Assembly: GCA_963718105.1 (NCBI GenBank)
Contig: OY970352.1
Location: forward strand, 4,154,001 to 4,218,000
Reading direction: 5' to 3'
Source of the DNA: DASYKT01 sp963718105
GTDB taxonomy: Bacteria > Acidobacteriota > Blastocatellia > Pyrinomonadales > Pyrinomonadaceae
DNA: 64,000 nt
Below, one piece after another: positions 50,411-57,870 of the stretch. Position 1 is the first letter of the stretch, and the number at the start of each line of letters is the position of its first letter. The notes beneath the pieces were generated by a model, which was not told the DNA's origin, made no database searches, and saw only the letters and a program-made list of their open reading frames with translations. The translations under genes were made by a program, and so were the position numbers.

Positions 50411-50737
50411 ATGGATGAGATGGAATGGCAGCTATTAGAAGAGCGCAGTAAGGTCGAAGCGGTGAACGTCGGCGGCGTCGAGGTCCGCACCGGCGACCGT
50501 GTTTTGCTTCGTCCCCGCGCGGGCGGCGACATTTTCGATCTCGCGCTGGCCGGGCAGATCGCCATTGTCGAGGCGATCGAGCAGGACTACGAAAACAACA
50601 TACACTTTGCCGTCGTGCTCGAAGACGATCCCGGCCGCGATCTGGGAATGCTGCGCCAGCCGGGGCATCGCTTCTTTTTCGCGCCGGAAGAGGTCTCACC
50701 CGTAGTCCCTTCGGAATTTATGGAGGCCGAAAAATGA
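50411..50737 (+). CDS. Hydrogenase-linked protein of unknown function, 108 residues
   Basis: Not recognised. It shows a compact beta-rich pattern (VRTGDRVLLRPRAGGDIFDL, then IAIVEAIEQDYENNIHFAVVLEDD and RFFFAP) that looks like a small SH3-like barrel. No cysteines. It starts two bases after the 352-residue protein and overlaps the protease start by four bases (ATGA), so all three are translationally linked. Confidence 0.7.
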   Translation: MDEMEWQLLEERSKVEAVNVGGVEVRTGDRVLLRPRAGGDIFDLALAGQIAIVEAIEQDYENNIHFAVVLEDDPGRDLGMLRQPGHRFFFAPEEVSPVVPSEFMEAEK

Positions 50738-51288
50738 TGCAGCCACTGACCGCGCAGCCACAAATGCCCCGCATTCTCGTCGCCTGCATCGGCAACATCT
50801 TTTTGGGTGACGACGGTTTCGGCTGCGAGGTGGCACGGCTTCTCGCCGGACGAAAGCTGCCGGAAGAAGTAAAGGTAGTCGATTTCGGGATCAAGAGTTT
50901 CGATCTCGCTTACGCGCTGATGGACGGCTATGAAACGACGATCTTTGTCGATGCTTCCCGTCGCGGCGGCGCGCCGGGCACCATCTATGTCATCGAACCG
51001 GATCGGGATGAAATAGAAGCTGAATTAAATACGGATGAAATGACATTCGAACCGCACTCGATGAATCCGCTAAAAGTTTTGCGGATGGCCAGATCTCAGG
51101 GCGGCAGTTTTAACAAGATCATCGTCGTCGGCTGCGAACCGCAATTTACCGGCGAGGACGGCGAAGGATTTATGGGCTTGAGCGCGCCCGTCGAGGCATC
51201 GCTGGTAAAAGCCGTCGAGATGGTCGAATCGCTCATTGAGAAATGCCTTTTAGAAGGCGCAAAAAACCAGGCGGTTACGGCCGTGTAA
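50734..51288 (+). CDS. Hydrogenase maturation endopeptidase (HyaD/HupD family)
   Basis: A 184-residue protease that trims the C-terminal peptide of the large subunit after nickel insertion. The motif CIGNIFLGDDGFG matches GNxxxGDDG, the nickel-sensing acidic residue being Asp here where E. coli HybD has Glu16. VDFGIKSFDL and EPHSMNPLK supply the second acid and the histidine. It is the obvious processor of HhyL. An in-frame second ATG follows the first directly. Confidence 0.93.
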   Translation: MMQPLTAQPQMPRILVACIGNIFLGDDGFGCEVARLLAGRKLPEEVKVVDFGIKSFDLAYALMDGYETTIFVDASRRGGAPGTIYVIEPDRDEIEAELNTDEMTFEPHSMNPLKVLRMARSQGGSFNKIIVVGCEPQFTGEDGEGFMGLSAPVEASLVKAVEMVESLIEKCLLEGAKNQAVTAV

Positions 51289-51316
51289 TACAGTTATCGA
51301 ACAAGGAAGTGTAGTA

Positions 51317-51496
51317 ATGGAAAGAAACGAATTAGTAAAGCGGGATGACGAACGCGTGCGCCGCCGCCCGGAGCGAAGATCTCCGGAAATGGGCATTGCA
51401 GCGGTGATTGGCGGGATCGCGCTGCTGGGGCTCGCGGCGCTGGTGATCGTGGTGCTGCCGGACATCAAGCGGTATATAAAGATCAGCACGATGTAA
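51317..51496 (+). CDS. Tiny membrane protein A, 59 residues
   Basis: ATG at 51317 with GGAAG upstream; stop TAA at 51494. A basic N-terminus (KRDDERVRRRPERR) precedes one hydrophobic helix (about 26-47) and a basic tail LPDIKRYIKISTM. The following gene ends LPDIMRYVKISSM, so the two are related at the C-terminus. They recall very short DUF6893-type proteins of actinobacterial hydrogenase loci, judged from memory. A membrane-anchoring role for the soluble hydrogenase is an inference. Confidence 0.75.
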   Translation: MERNELVKRDDERVRRRPERRSPEMGIAAVIGGIALLGLAALVIVVLPDIKRYIKISTM

Positions 51497-51528
51497 GTTG
51501 GGTCCGAGAAAAAAGGAGACTTTCTAAA

Positions 51529-51735
51529 ATGAAACAAAAAAATAACAGCGAATCCGGCTTTGGAATTTGGTCGGTGATCCTCTTGCTGGCTTTGATAATT
51601 TTTATCGTTTTGGCGGTCATGAAAACTATCAGCGTACTGGCCGCGGTGCTTGGCTTTATAGCGGTTTTTATTCTTGTTTTGTTTTTTGCGACACTGCCGG
51701 ACATTATGCGGTACGTCAAGATCAGCAGTATGTAG
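51529..51735 (+). CDS. Tiny membrane protein B, 68 residues
   Basis: ATG at 51529 with AAGGAGA ten bases upstream. Two hydrophobic stretches (about 13-30 and 34-54) form one long or two short helices, ending in LPDIMRYVKISSM. Only the last 13 residues resemble protein A, so the tail rather than the helix is conserved. A conserved basic Tyr-containing tail at the membrane surface could dock HhySL, but no evidence beyond position supports it. Confidence 0.75.
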   Translation: MKQKNNSESGFGIWSVILLLALIIFIVLAVMKTISVLAAVLGFIAVFILVLFFATLPDIMRYVKISSM

Positions 51736-51764
51736 GGCGCGCCCTGTAATAGCCCTAAAAGCCT

Positions 51765-52133
51765 ATGCACGAAATGTCCATCGCACTCAGTATTGTCGAG
51801 GGGGCAAGCGAAGAAGCTCTCCGGCATAGCGGCAGCAAAGTCAGCGCTGTGCGCCTGCAATTGGGTAAGCTATCCGGCGTGGTCAGGGAAGCCTTGCTGT
51901 TTTCCTACGATCTGGCCTGCGAAGGCACTGCCCTGGAAGGTTCTGTTTTAAACATTGAAGAAGTGCCCGCCACCGTCTTTTGCCGGAATTGTAATGCGGA
52001 GCGGACACTGGTGTCGATACAGGATTTCTCATGCCCGGTTTGCCGCACGCCTTCGGCGGAAGTTTTGCGTGGACGGGAATTATTGATCACGGGATTGGAG
52101 CTGGAAGAAGAATATGCAGCCGCGTCTGGTTGA
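51765..52133 (+). CDS. hypA: Hydrogenase nickel-insertion protein HypA
   Basis: A 122-residue HypA. The nickel-binding N-terminus is MHEMSI (His2 essential in the family) and the zinc site is CRNC (about 73-76) and CPVC (about 90-93). It works with HypB to insert nickel into HhyL. Its 3' end overlaps hypB by 20 bases, implying coupled translation. Confidence 0.96.
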   Translation: MHEMSIALSIVEGASEEALRHSGSKVSAVRLQLGKLSGVVREALLFSYDLACEGTALEGSVLNIEEVPATVFCRNCNAERTLVSIQDFSCPVCRTPSAEVLRGRELLITGLELEEEYAAASG

Positions 52134-52788
52134 AGTAAGAAGAAATGTCTTAAAGCAAAATGATGTGCTGGCGGCGGCGCTGCGCGGGCGTTTTACCGCT
52201 GCGGGCGTGGCCGTCTTCAGCCTGGTTTCCAGTCCCGGAGCGGGCAAGACGGAGTTTCTGGAAAAGACCCTGACGCGATTGGCGCCTGACAACCGGGTGG
52301 CGGCGCTGGTCGGCGATCTGGCCACGGAAAACGATGCGGCGCGGCTGGCGCGCTCGCAGGTTCCGGTCCGGCAGATCACCACGGGCACGATCTGCCATCT
52401 CGAAGCGCAAATGATCGAGACCGCGCTCGAGGGCTGGAACCTGCGCGAACTCGACCTGCTCTTTATCGAAAACGTCGGGAATATGGTTTGCCCTTCCAGT
52501 TACGACCTGGGCGAAGCTATGCGCGTGGTGCTGATGTCCGTGACCGAAGGCGAAGACAAGCCGCTAAAATATCCGACCATTTTTAACACCGCCGATGTTG
52601 CCGTGATCACCAAAATGGACTTGGCTGATGCTTGTGAATTCGACTGCGCGGCGGCGCACGCCAGCATACAGGCTGTGCGTCCCGGTATGAAGATCATGGA
52701 AGTATCGGCGAAAAGCGGCCTCGGCATGGATGAGTGGCTTTCGTTTCTGAAAACAAATATAGGAGCCGTCGTGGCGGTGAATGCATAG
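52114..52788 (+). CDS. hypB: Hydrogenase nickel-insertion GTPase HypB
   Basis: A 224-residue SIMIBI GTPase. Walker A is SSPGAGKT (about 39-46), the switch and metal region reads VGDLATENDAARL and TTGTICHLEA (metal Cys-His), then ENVGNMVCPSSYDLGE and ITKMDLA. It lacks the long His-rich nickel-storage stretch and the N-terminal CCxC high-affinity site of E. coli HypB, so nickel should come from HypA or directly from the transporter at 58994. Confidence 0.96.
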   Translation: MQPRLVEVRRNVLKQNDVLAAALRGRFTAAGVAVFSLVSSPGAGKTEFLEKTLTRLAPDNRVAALVGDLATENDAARLARSQVPVRQITTGTICHLEAQMIETALEGWNLRELDLLFIENVGNMVCPSSYDLGEAMRVVLMSVTEGEDKPLKYPTIFNTADVAVITKMDLADACEFDCAAAHASIQAVRPGMKIMEVSAKSGLGMDEWLSFLKTNIGAVVAVNA

Positions 52789-52815
52789 GCTATACGTTCG
52801 AACGCTATACGTTCG
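52789..52815. repeat. Two direct repeats between hypB and hypF
   Basis: GCTATACGTTCG occurs at 52789-52800 and again at 52804-52815, a 15-base period. It fills part of the 69-base gap before hypF; it could be a remnant duplication or a regulator site. A short hairpin (CCGAATAAATTCGG) follows. Confidence 0.65.
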
Positions 52816-52857
52816 TGCCGAATAAATTCGGCGCTCCATTGGCCGCTTCAAAAACTT

Positions 52858-55179
52858 ATGGGAACGCGAACTCAAATTTTGGTGCGCGGAATCGTCCAGG
52901 GCGTCGGCTTCAGGCCGTATATTTATTCGCTGGCGAGCAAGCGGGAACTCAAAGGAAAGGTCATCAATAACGAGACCGGCGTGCTGATCGATGTCGAAGG
53001 CAGGGGTGCCGACATCGATCATTTTATCGATGAGCTGCGAAAAAATCCGCCGCCGCTTTCACAGGTCGAATCTATCTCGCGGGCCGACAACCTTGAATCG
53101 ATAAATTTTACCGATTTTCAAATTCTTCCCAGCCAGTCAAATGGCGATCTGCTTACACCGGTCGCCCCGGTCGCTGCCGACACCGGCACCTGCTTTGATT
53201 GCCTGGCGGAATTATTTGACCCCGCCGACCGCCGTTACAGATACCCGTTCATAAACTGCACCAATTGCGGTCCGCGCTTTACCATTGTCGAAGGCGTCCC
53301 TTATGACCGCGCGCGCACGACGATGCGCAGCTTTAATATGTGCGGGGCGTGCCGCGCCGAATACATCGATCCTGCAAACCGCCGCTTTCATGCGGAGCCG
53401 ACTTGCTGCCCCGATTGCGGGCCGCAGGTAGCCCTAAGCCCCGGCGTCAGCGGGCGGCTGCAGGATGCGGTCAGCGACGCACGGGAGTTGTTGCGAAACG
53501 GCATGATCGTTGCAATTAAAGGGCTTGGCGGATACCATTTGGCCTGCGATGCGCTGGATGAGGAAGCGGTGCAAACACTTCGCCGGCGAAAATATCGCGA
53601 AGACAAGCCGTTTGCCCTGATGGCAAATTCGGCCGAGGTGATCAGAAAATATTGCCGCGTGTCACCGGCAGAAGAAGAAATGCTGCTTTCGCCCGCGCGC
53701 CCGATCGTCTTGCTTGAGCGAAAAGCTGATGCGGTAATTCCGGAAACCATCGCTCCCGGCGTGCGCACGCTCGGGTTTATGCTGCCCTATACGCCGCTGC
53801 ATTATTTGCTGTTGGAAAATTCCGATAGCCCTCTGGTGATGACCAGCGGAAATATTTCCGATGAACCGATCGCCTATGAAGACAGCGACGCCCGCGAACG
53901 GTTAAAAAATATTGCCGATTACTATCTGCTTCATAACCGCCGCATACACATTCGCACGGACGACTCGGTTGTCCGTTTTCCGCAATTCACCGTTCACCGT
54001 TCACCGTTCACCGTTGTTTTGCGTCGTTCCCGCGGCTATGCGCCGGCTCCGGTAAAAACTTCTTTCAGGTTTCACAAACAAATTCTCGCTTGCGGCGCCG
54101 AGCTCAAAAATACTTTTTGTCTCGCGCGCGATCGTCACGCTTTCATCTCGCATCACATCGGCGATCTGGAAAATCTGGAAACGCTTCGTTCGTTCACCGA
54201 GGGAATCGAGCATTTCAAAAACCTCTTTCATCTCAAACCCGAGGTCGTCGCCTACGATCTGCATCCCGAATATCTCTCTACCAAATATGCCGCGGCAACA
54301 GCAGGGGCTAAAGAGGGTGAAGAGATAAATACAAAGATCGGCGTCCAGCATCACCACGCGCATATCGCAAGCTGCATGGCCGACAACCGTATCGAAGGCG
54401 AAGTGATCGGCGTGGCCATGGACGGCCTGGGTTTCGGCGCGGATGGAAAACTATGGGGCGGCGAATTTTTTGTCGCGGACTTCCGCGATGCCGAGCGCGT
54501 TTTTCATCTCGATTACATCCCGATGCCCGGCGGCGCCAAAGCTATCCGCGAACCCTGGCGAATGGCGGCTAGTTACTTGCACCGCGCCTATGGCGACGAA
54601 TTTCTGAATTTAGATCTGCCATTCGTCCGCACTCTGGACCGCTCCGCTTGGGCAGCGCTGCGAAGCATGGCAGCGTCCGGCACTAACAGCCCGGAAACTT
54701 CCAGTATGGGCCGCCTTTTCGACGCTCTTTCGGCGCTGCTAAGCCTAAGAAGTACAGTGCATTACGAGGGCCAGGCCGCGATCGAGCTGGAAGCCGTGGC
54801 CGATAGGAACGCCGCAAAAAGTTATGAGTTTACTATCGCCGATGGGAGTATAATAAAAGCTGAACCTGTAATTATATCCGCGGTCAGCGATCTGCTTAAC
54901 GGCGTATCGGCGGCAGAGGTTTCGGCCCGGTTTCATCTTGGCGTGGCCGATCTTATCGCCGGGGCCGCGCGGCAGATCAGAGATGAGAGAAGGCTGACCC
55001 GAATAGCGCTCTCCGGCGGGGTCTTTCAAAATATGTTTTTGCTGGAGCGAACGGTTGCTTTACTTGAGTGCGAAGGGTTTGAAGTTTTCACACACAGCCG
55101 GGTTCCGGCTAATGACGGTGGAATATCGCTCGGCCAAGCGGCGATAGCCAACGCGCAAATTGCGGCAGGGAGAATCTAA
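52858..55179 (+). CDS. hypF: Carbamoyltransferase HypF
   Basis: A 773-residue enzyme making the cyanide ligand precursor by carbamoylating HypE. N-terminal acylphosphatase-like domain with VRGIVQGVGFRPYIY (about 8-22); zinc fingers with CFDC, CTNCGPRF, CGAC and CCPDC (about 116-185); YrdC-like domain (about 200-395) with IKGLGGYHLACDA; Kae1-like domain (about 400-773) with VQHHHAHIASCMADN. The start lacks a clear Shine-Dalgarno. Residues about 377-387 are encoded by a seven-base tandem repeat, unusual inside an essential maturation gene. Confidence 0.96.
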   Translation: MGTRTQILVRGIVQGVGFRPYIYSLASKRELKGKVINNETGVLIDVEGRGADIDHFIDELRKNPPPLSQVESISRADNLESINFTDFQILPSQSNGDLLTPVAPVAADTGTCFDCLAELFDPADRRYRYPFINCTNCGPRFTIVEGVPYDRARTTMRSFNMCGACRAEYIDPANRRFHAEPTCCPDCGPQVALSPGVSGRLQDAVSDARELLRNGMIVAIKGLGGYHLACDALDEEAVQTLRRRKYREDKPFALMANSAEVIRKYCRVSPAEEEMLLSPARPIVLLERKADAVIPETIAPGVRTLGFMLPYTPLHYLLLENSDSPLVMTSGNISDEPIAYEDSDARERLKNIADYYLLHNRRIHIRTDDSVVRFPQFTVHRSPFTVVLRRSRGYAPAPVKTSFRFHKQILACGAELKNTFCLARDRHAFISHHIGDLENLETLRSFTEGIEHFKNLFHLKPEVVAYDLHPEYLSTKYAAATAGAKEGEEINTKIGVQHHHAHIASCMADNRIEGEVIGVAMDGLGFGADGKLWGGEFFVADFRDAERVFHLDYIPMPGGAKAIREPWRMAASYLHRAYGDEFLNLDLPFVRTLDRSAWAALRSMAASGTNSPETSSMGRLFDALSALLSLRSTVHYEGQAAIELEAVADRNAAKSYEFTIADGSIIKAEPVIISAVSDLLNGVSAAEVSARFHLGVADLIAGAARQIRDERRLTRIALSGGVFQNMFLLERTVALLECEGFEVFTHSRVPANDGGISLGQAAIANAQIAAGRI
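53986..54013. repeat. Four tandem copies of TTCACCG inside hypF
   Basis: TTCACCG repeats four times without a mismatch, in frame with residues FTVHRSPFTV. Gain or loss of one seven-base unit would shift the frame and inactivate HypF; three units would change it by seven residues in frame. This is a candidate slippage site. Confidence 0.9.
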
Positions 55180-55182
55180 TTT

Positions 55183-55443
55183 ATGTGTCTAGCCATCCCG
55201 GGCAAAGTCGTCGAGATCGTTGACGCGGAAAATCACATCGCCAAGGTCGAGATCGGCGGCGTCCGCCGCGCGGTCAATATCGGAATGCTTGACGATATTG
55301 TGCTCGGAGATTATGTGCTGGTGCACGTCGGTTTTGCCATGAGCAAGATCGACGAAAAACAGGCCCATGAAACTCTGCAGCTTTTACAGGAATTAGGTTC
55401 TTACCAGGAAGAGTTTGAGCAGTTTGAAATGGCATTAGAGTAA
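55183..55443 (+). CDS. hypC: Hydrogenase assembly chaperone HypC
   Basis: An 86-residue chaperone with the essential N-terminal Cys2 (MCLAIPGKVVEI) and the conserved VNIGMLDD and GDYVLVHVGFAMSKID motifs. It carries the Fe(CN)2CO moiety with HypD and delivers it to HhyL. It starts 3 bases after the hypF stop. A hairpin follows. Confidence 0.96.
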   Translation: MCLAIPGKVVEIVDAENHIAKVEIGGVRRAVNIGMLDDIVLGDYVLVHVGFAMSKIDEKQAHETLQLLQELGSYQEEFEQFEMALE

Positions 55444-55451
55444 ATGTGCTC

Positions 55452-55504
55452 TGAGTCCCGCCTTCAGGCGGCGTAAAATAGCCCGCTAAAGCGGGGACTC
55501 AAAA
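55452..55504. repeat. Double hairpin flanking the SIS gene, left copy
   Basis: TGAGTCCCGCC...GGCGG hairpin followed by CCCGCTAAAGCGGG, closed by an outer stem TGAGTCC/GGACTCA. A relative lies at 56205-56257, on the other side of the GmhA-like gene, in the same orientation. Confidence 0.75.
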
Positions 55505-55514
55505 CTAAAATATT

Positions 55515-56204
55515 ATGACCAAACCTATCGACGATTTTTCACAGGCTTTTTATCCTTTTCTGCACGAGGGTAGCGACCAGCCGCAGGAACTGATGAACGA
55601 TCTGCGTTTTTCGTTACTGGAAAAGGTCCGCGAAAGTGTCGAGGTCAAGCAGCGGTTTTTTGAAGAGAACAAAGACAGTATTCTGGATGCGGCGCTCGCG
55701 CTGGCAAGAGCGTACAAGAACGGGCGCAAGCTGCTCGTCTGCGGTAACGGCGGCTCGGCTACCGACGCGCAGCACATCGCGGTCGAATTCATGCACCCCA
55801 TCACCGTGGGGCGAAAAGCGCTTCCGGCTATTTGTCTAAATAATGACATGGCTATGGTTACGGCCGTCGCCAACGATGTCAGTTTTGCCGATGTCTTTGT
55901 CCGTCAGATCATCGCGCTGGGAAACGAAGGCGATGTATTGATCGCCATTTCGACCAGCGGCAATTCGGAAAATCTGCTTCACGCATTTCAAACCGCGCAG
56001 CGGATGGGGCTGGCAACGATCGGTTTTGCCGGCGACGAAGGCGGCAAAATGGAAGAGATGAAAGCGCAGGGGCTGATCGATTTTTGTTTTACCGTGCCGA
56101 CCTCCAGCATCCACCGCATACAGGAATCGCACGTCACGCTTTATCACATTATGTGGGACCTGGTGCACGAATTTTTGCAGCACAAGTCGCTGCTTGAAGA
56201 TTAG
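55515..56204 (+). CDS. GmhA-like SIS-domain sugar isomerase
   Basis: A 229-residue protein of the phosphoheptose isomerase family, about 35 residues longer at the N-terminus than typical GmhA. The SIS sugar-phosphate-binding motifs are CGNGGSATDAQHIAVEF (about 75-91) and ISTSGNSENLLHAF (about 144-157); the later catalytic His region is IQESHVTLYHI. It may convert sedoheptulose 7-phosphate to D-glycero-D-manno-heptose 7-phosphate. Similar genes appear in other group 1h hyp clusters, but its link to hydrogenase is not known. Related hairpins on both sides suggest it was inserted as a unit. Confidence 0.88.
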   Translation: MTKPIDDFSQAFYPFLHEGSDQPQELMNDLRFSLLEKVRESVEVKQRFFEENKDSILDAALALARAYKNGRKLLVCGNGGSATDAQHIAVEFMHPITVGRKALPAICLNNDMAMVTAVANDVSFADVFVRQIIALGNEGDVLIAISTSGNSENLLHAFQTAQRMGLATIGFAGDEGGKMEEMKAQGLIDFCFTVPTSSIHRIQESHVTLYHIMWDLVHEFLQHKSLLED

Positions 56205-56257
56205 TTTTGAGTTCCGCCTTTGGCGGCTTCTTAAGCCTGCTAAAGCAGAACTCAAAA
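56205..56257. repeat. Double hairpin flanking the SIS gene, right copy
   Basis: GAGTTCCGCC...GGCGG then CCTGCTAAAGCAG, closed by GAGTTC/GAACTC. Compensating differences from the left copy (GAGTCC/GGACTC) keep the outer stem paired. Confidence 0.75.
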
Positions 56258-56285
56258 CGCAGGCGCTCAAAGCGAATGAGGCATT

Positions 56286-57419
56286 ATGAAATTCATTGAC
56301 GAGTACAGGCAAAGCGATCTGGCGATGAAGCTCGCTGAGCGTATCGCAAAAATGACCGACCGTCCGCTCAAGCTGATGGAGGTTTGCGGCGGGCATACGC
56401 ACACGATTTTTAAATACGGGATCGAAGATCTGCTGCCGCCGAATATCGAGATGATCCATGGGCCGGGCTGCCCGGTTTGCGTCATTCCGCTCGGGCGCAC
56501 CGACGATTCGATCTCGCTCGCGCTTCAGCCCAATGTGATCTTTACCACCTTCGGCGATATGATGCGGGTGCCCGGATCGAAAACAAATCTTTTCGACGCC
56601 AAGGCTGCCGGCGCCGATGTGCGCATGGTCTATTCGCCGCTTGACGCGCTCAAGATCGCCAAAATGAATCCGGAAAAGCACGTCGTTTTTCTCGCGCTCG
56701 GTTTTGAAACCACCTCGCCCTCGACTGCGATGACCATCCTGCAGGCTGAAAAAGACAAGGTCGAAAACTTCAGCGTTTTTTGTAATCACATTATGATCGT
56801 GCCGGCTCTCAAAGCAATGCTCGATTCGCCCGATCTGCAGCTCGATGGTTTTGTCGGCCCCGGCCACGTCAGCACCGTCATCGGCACCCGCTGTTATGAA
56901 TTCGTGCCCGCGGAATATAAAAAACCGCTGGTTGTGACCGGCTTTGAACCGCTCGATATTCTGCAATCCGTCTACATGATCGTCAAACAGATCGTCGAAG
57001 GACGCGCCGAGATCGAAAACCAGTACGGCCGCGCCGTAGAGCGTAACGGCAATCGCAAAGCGCTCGAGGTGCTGGCGGAAGTTTTCGAACCGCGCGCTTT
57101 TTTTGAATGGCGGGGCTTAGGTTCGATCGCGCATAGCGGCATGAAGTTAAAGGGAAAATATGCCGCTTTTGACGCCGAGCTAAAATTCCCAGTGGCCGGC
57201 CTAAGCGTGGCCGACCCGAAGGCTTGCCAGTGCGGCGAGATACTAAAAGGCGTAAAAAAACCGTGGGAATGCAAAGTTTTCGGCACCGCCTGCACGCCCG
57301 AAACGCCGATCGGTTCCTGCATGGTTTCCAGCGAAGGCGCCTGCGCGGCCTATTACAATTTCGGACGGCTGTCGAAAGTAGCGCAGCGTTCGGCTAACGT
57401 GGTTAATGTGAATGCATAA
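56286..57419 (+). CDS. hypD: Hydrogenase Fe-cyanide assembly protein HypD
   Basis: A 377-residue 4Fe-4S protein forming the Fe(CN)2CO group with HypC and HypE. Conserved motifs are EVCGGHTHTIFKYG (about 33-46), HGPGCPVCV (about 58-66), CNHIMIVPAL, GFVGPGHVSTVIG and the C-terminal FeS and disulfide region CQCGEILKG, CKVFGTACTPE and IGSCMVSSEGACAAYY. Length is normal. It is followed six bases later by a small membrane-protein gene. Confidence 0.96.
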   Translation: MKFIDEYRQSDLAMKLAERIAKMTDRPLKLMEVCGGHTHTIFKYGIEDLLPPNIEMIHGPGCPVCVIPLGRTDDSISLALQPNVIFTTFGDMMRVPGSKTNLFDAKAAGADVRMVYSPLDALKIAKMNPEKHVVFLALGFETTSPSTAMTILQAEKDKVENFSVFCNHIMIVPALKAMLDSPDLQLDGFVGPGHVSTVIGTRCYEFVPAEYKKPLVVTGFEPLDILQSVYMIVKQIVEGRAEIENQYGRAVERNGNRKALEVLAEVFEPRAFFEWRGLGSIAHSGMKLKGKYAAFDAELKFPVAGLSVADPKACQCGEILKGVKKPWECKVFGTACTPETPIGSCMVSSEGACAAYYNFGRLSKVAQRSANVVNVNA

Positions 57420-57424
57420 AAATT

Positions 57425-57862
57425 ATGGCAAAAGAATCTCAACCTAAAGAAAGCGAGATCGGTACCGGCGAAGAGACCGTGGTCGAACAGGTCGTCAGCA
57501 ATTACATGGCGACCGGAATTCACCTGTTTCTTTCCGTCGTCGCCTTGCTGCTGCTGCTCGCCGCTGTACTTGCCACCTACGACACAGTCGTGCGCGCTTT
57601 CCCAATGCTCTGGCAGCCGCAGGATGAATATGCCGCGCTGCAAAAGATAGTGGAAAATCTTTTGCTCATCGCCATCGCCGCCGAATTCGCGCTGCTGCTT
57701 TTGTTTCGCCGGATGAGCGCCGTGGTCGAAGTGGTGGTCTTCGTACTCGCCCGCAAATCCGTCAACCCCGATATTCACGCTTTCGACCTGGTGCTCTGCG
57801 CCGCCGCCATCGCCGGGCTCATCGTGCTGCGATTTTATTATTTACCGGGTAAGACGACATAA
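57425..57862 (+). CDS. PsiE-like membrane protein
   Basis: A 145-residue protein with four hydrophobic segments (about 30-50, 70-90, 95-112 and 120-138). AEFALLLLFRRMSAVVEVVV matches the PsiE family (phosphate-starvation-inducible in E. coli, function unknown). It lies between hypD and hypE with gaps of five and eight bases, so it is co-expressed with them; why a PsiE-like protein is in a hyp operon is unclear. A membrane anchor or sensor for the maturation complex is one guess. Confidence 0.75.
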   Translation: MAKESQPKESEIGTGEETVVEQVVSNYMATGIHLFLSVVALLLLLAAVLATYDTVVRAFPMLWQPQDEYAALQKIVENLLLIAIAAEFALLLLFRRMSAVVEVVVFVLARKSVNPDIHAFDLVLCAAAIAGLIVLRFYYLPGKTT

Positions 57863-57870
57863 ATTGATCA

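Noticed and set aside
53986..54013. Seven-base repeat as part of a CRISPR array
   Set aside because: Units are contiguous without spacers and lie in frame inside hypF. No spaced direct-repeat array was seen anywhere in the window.
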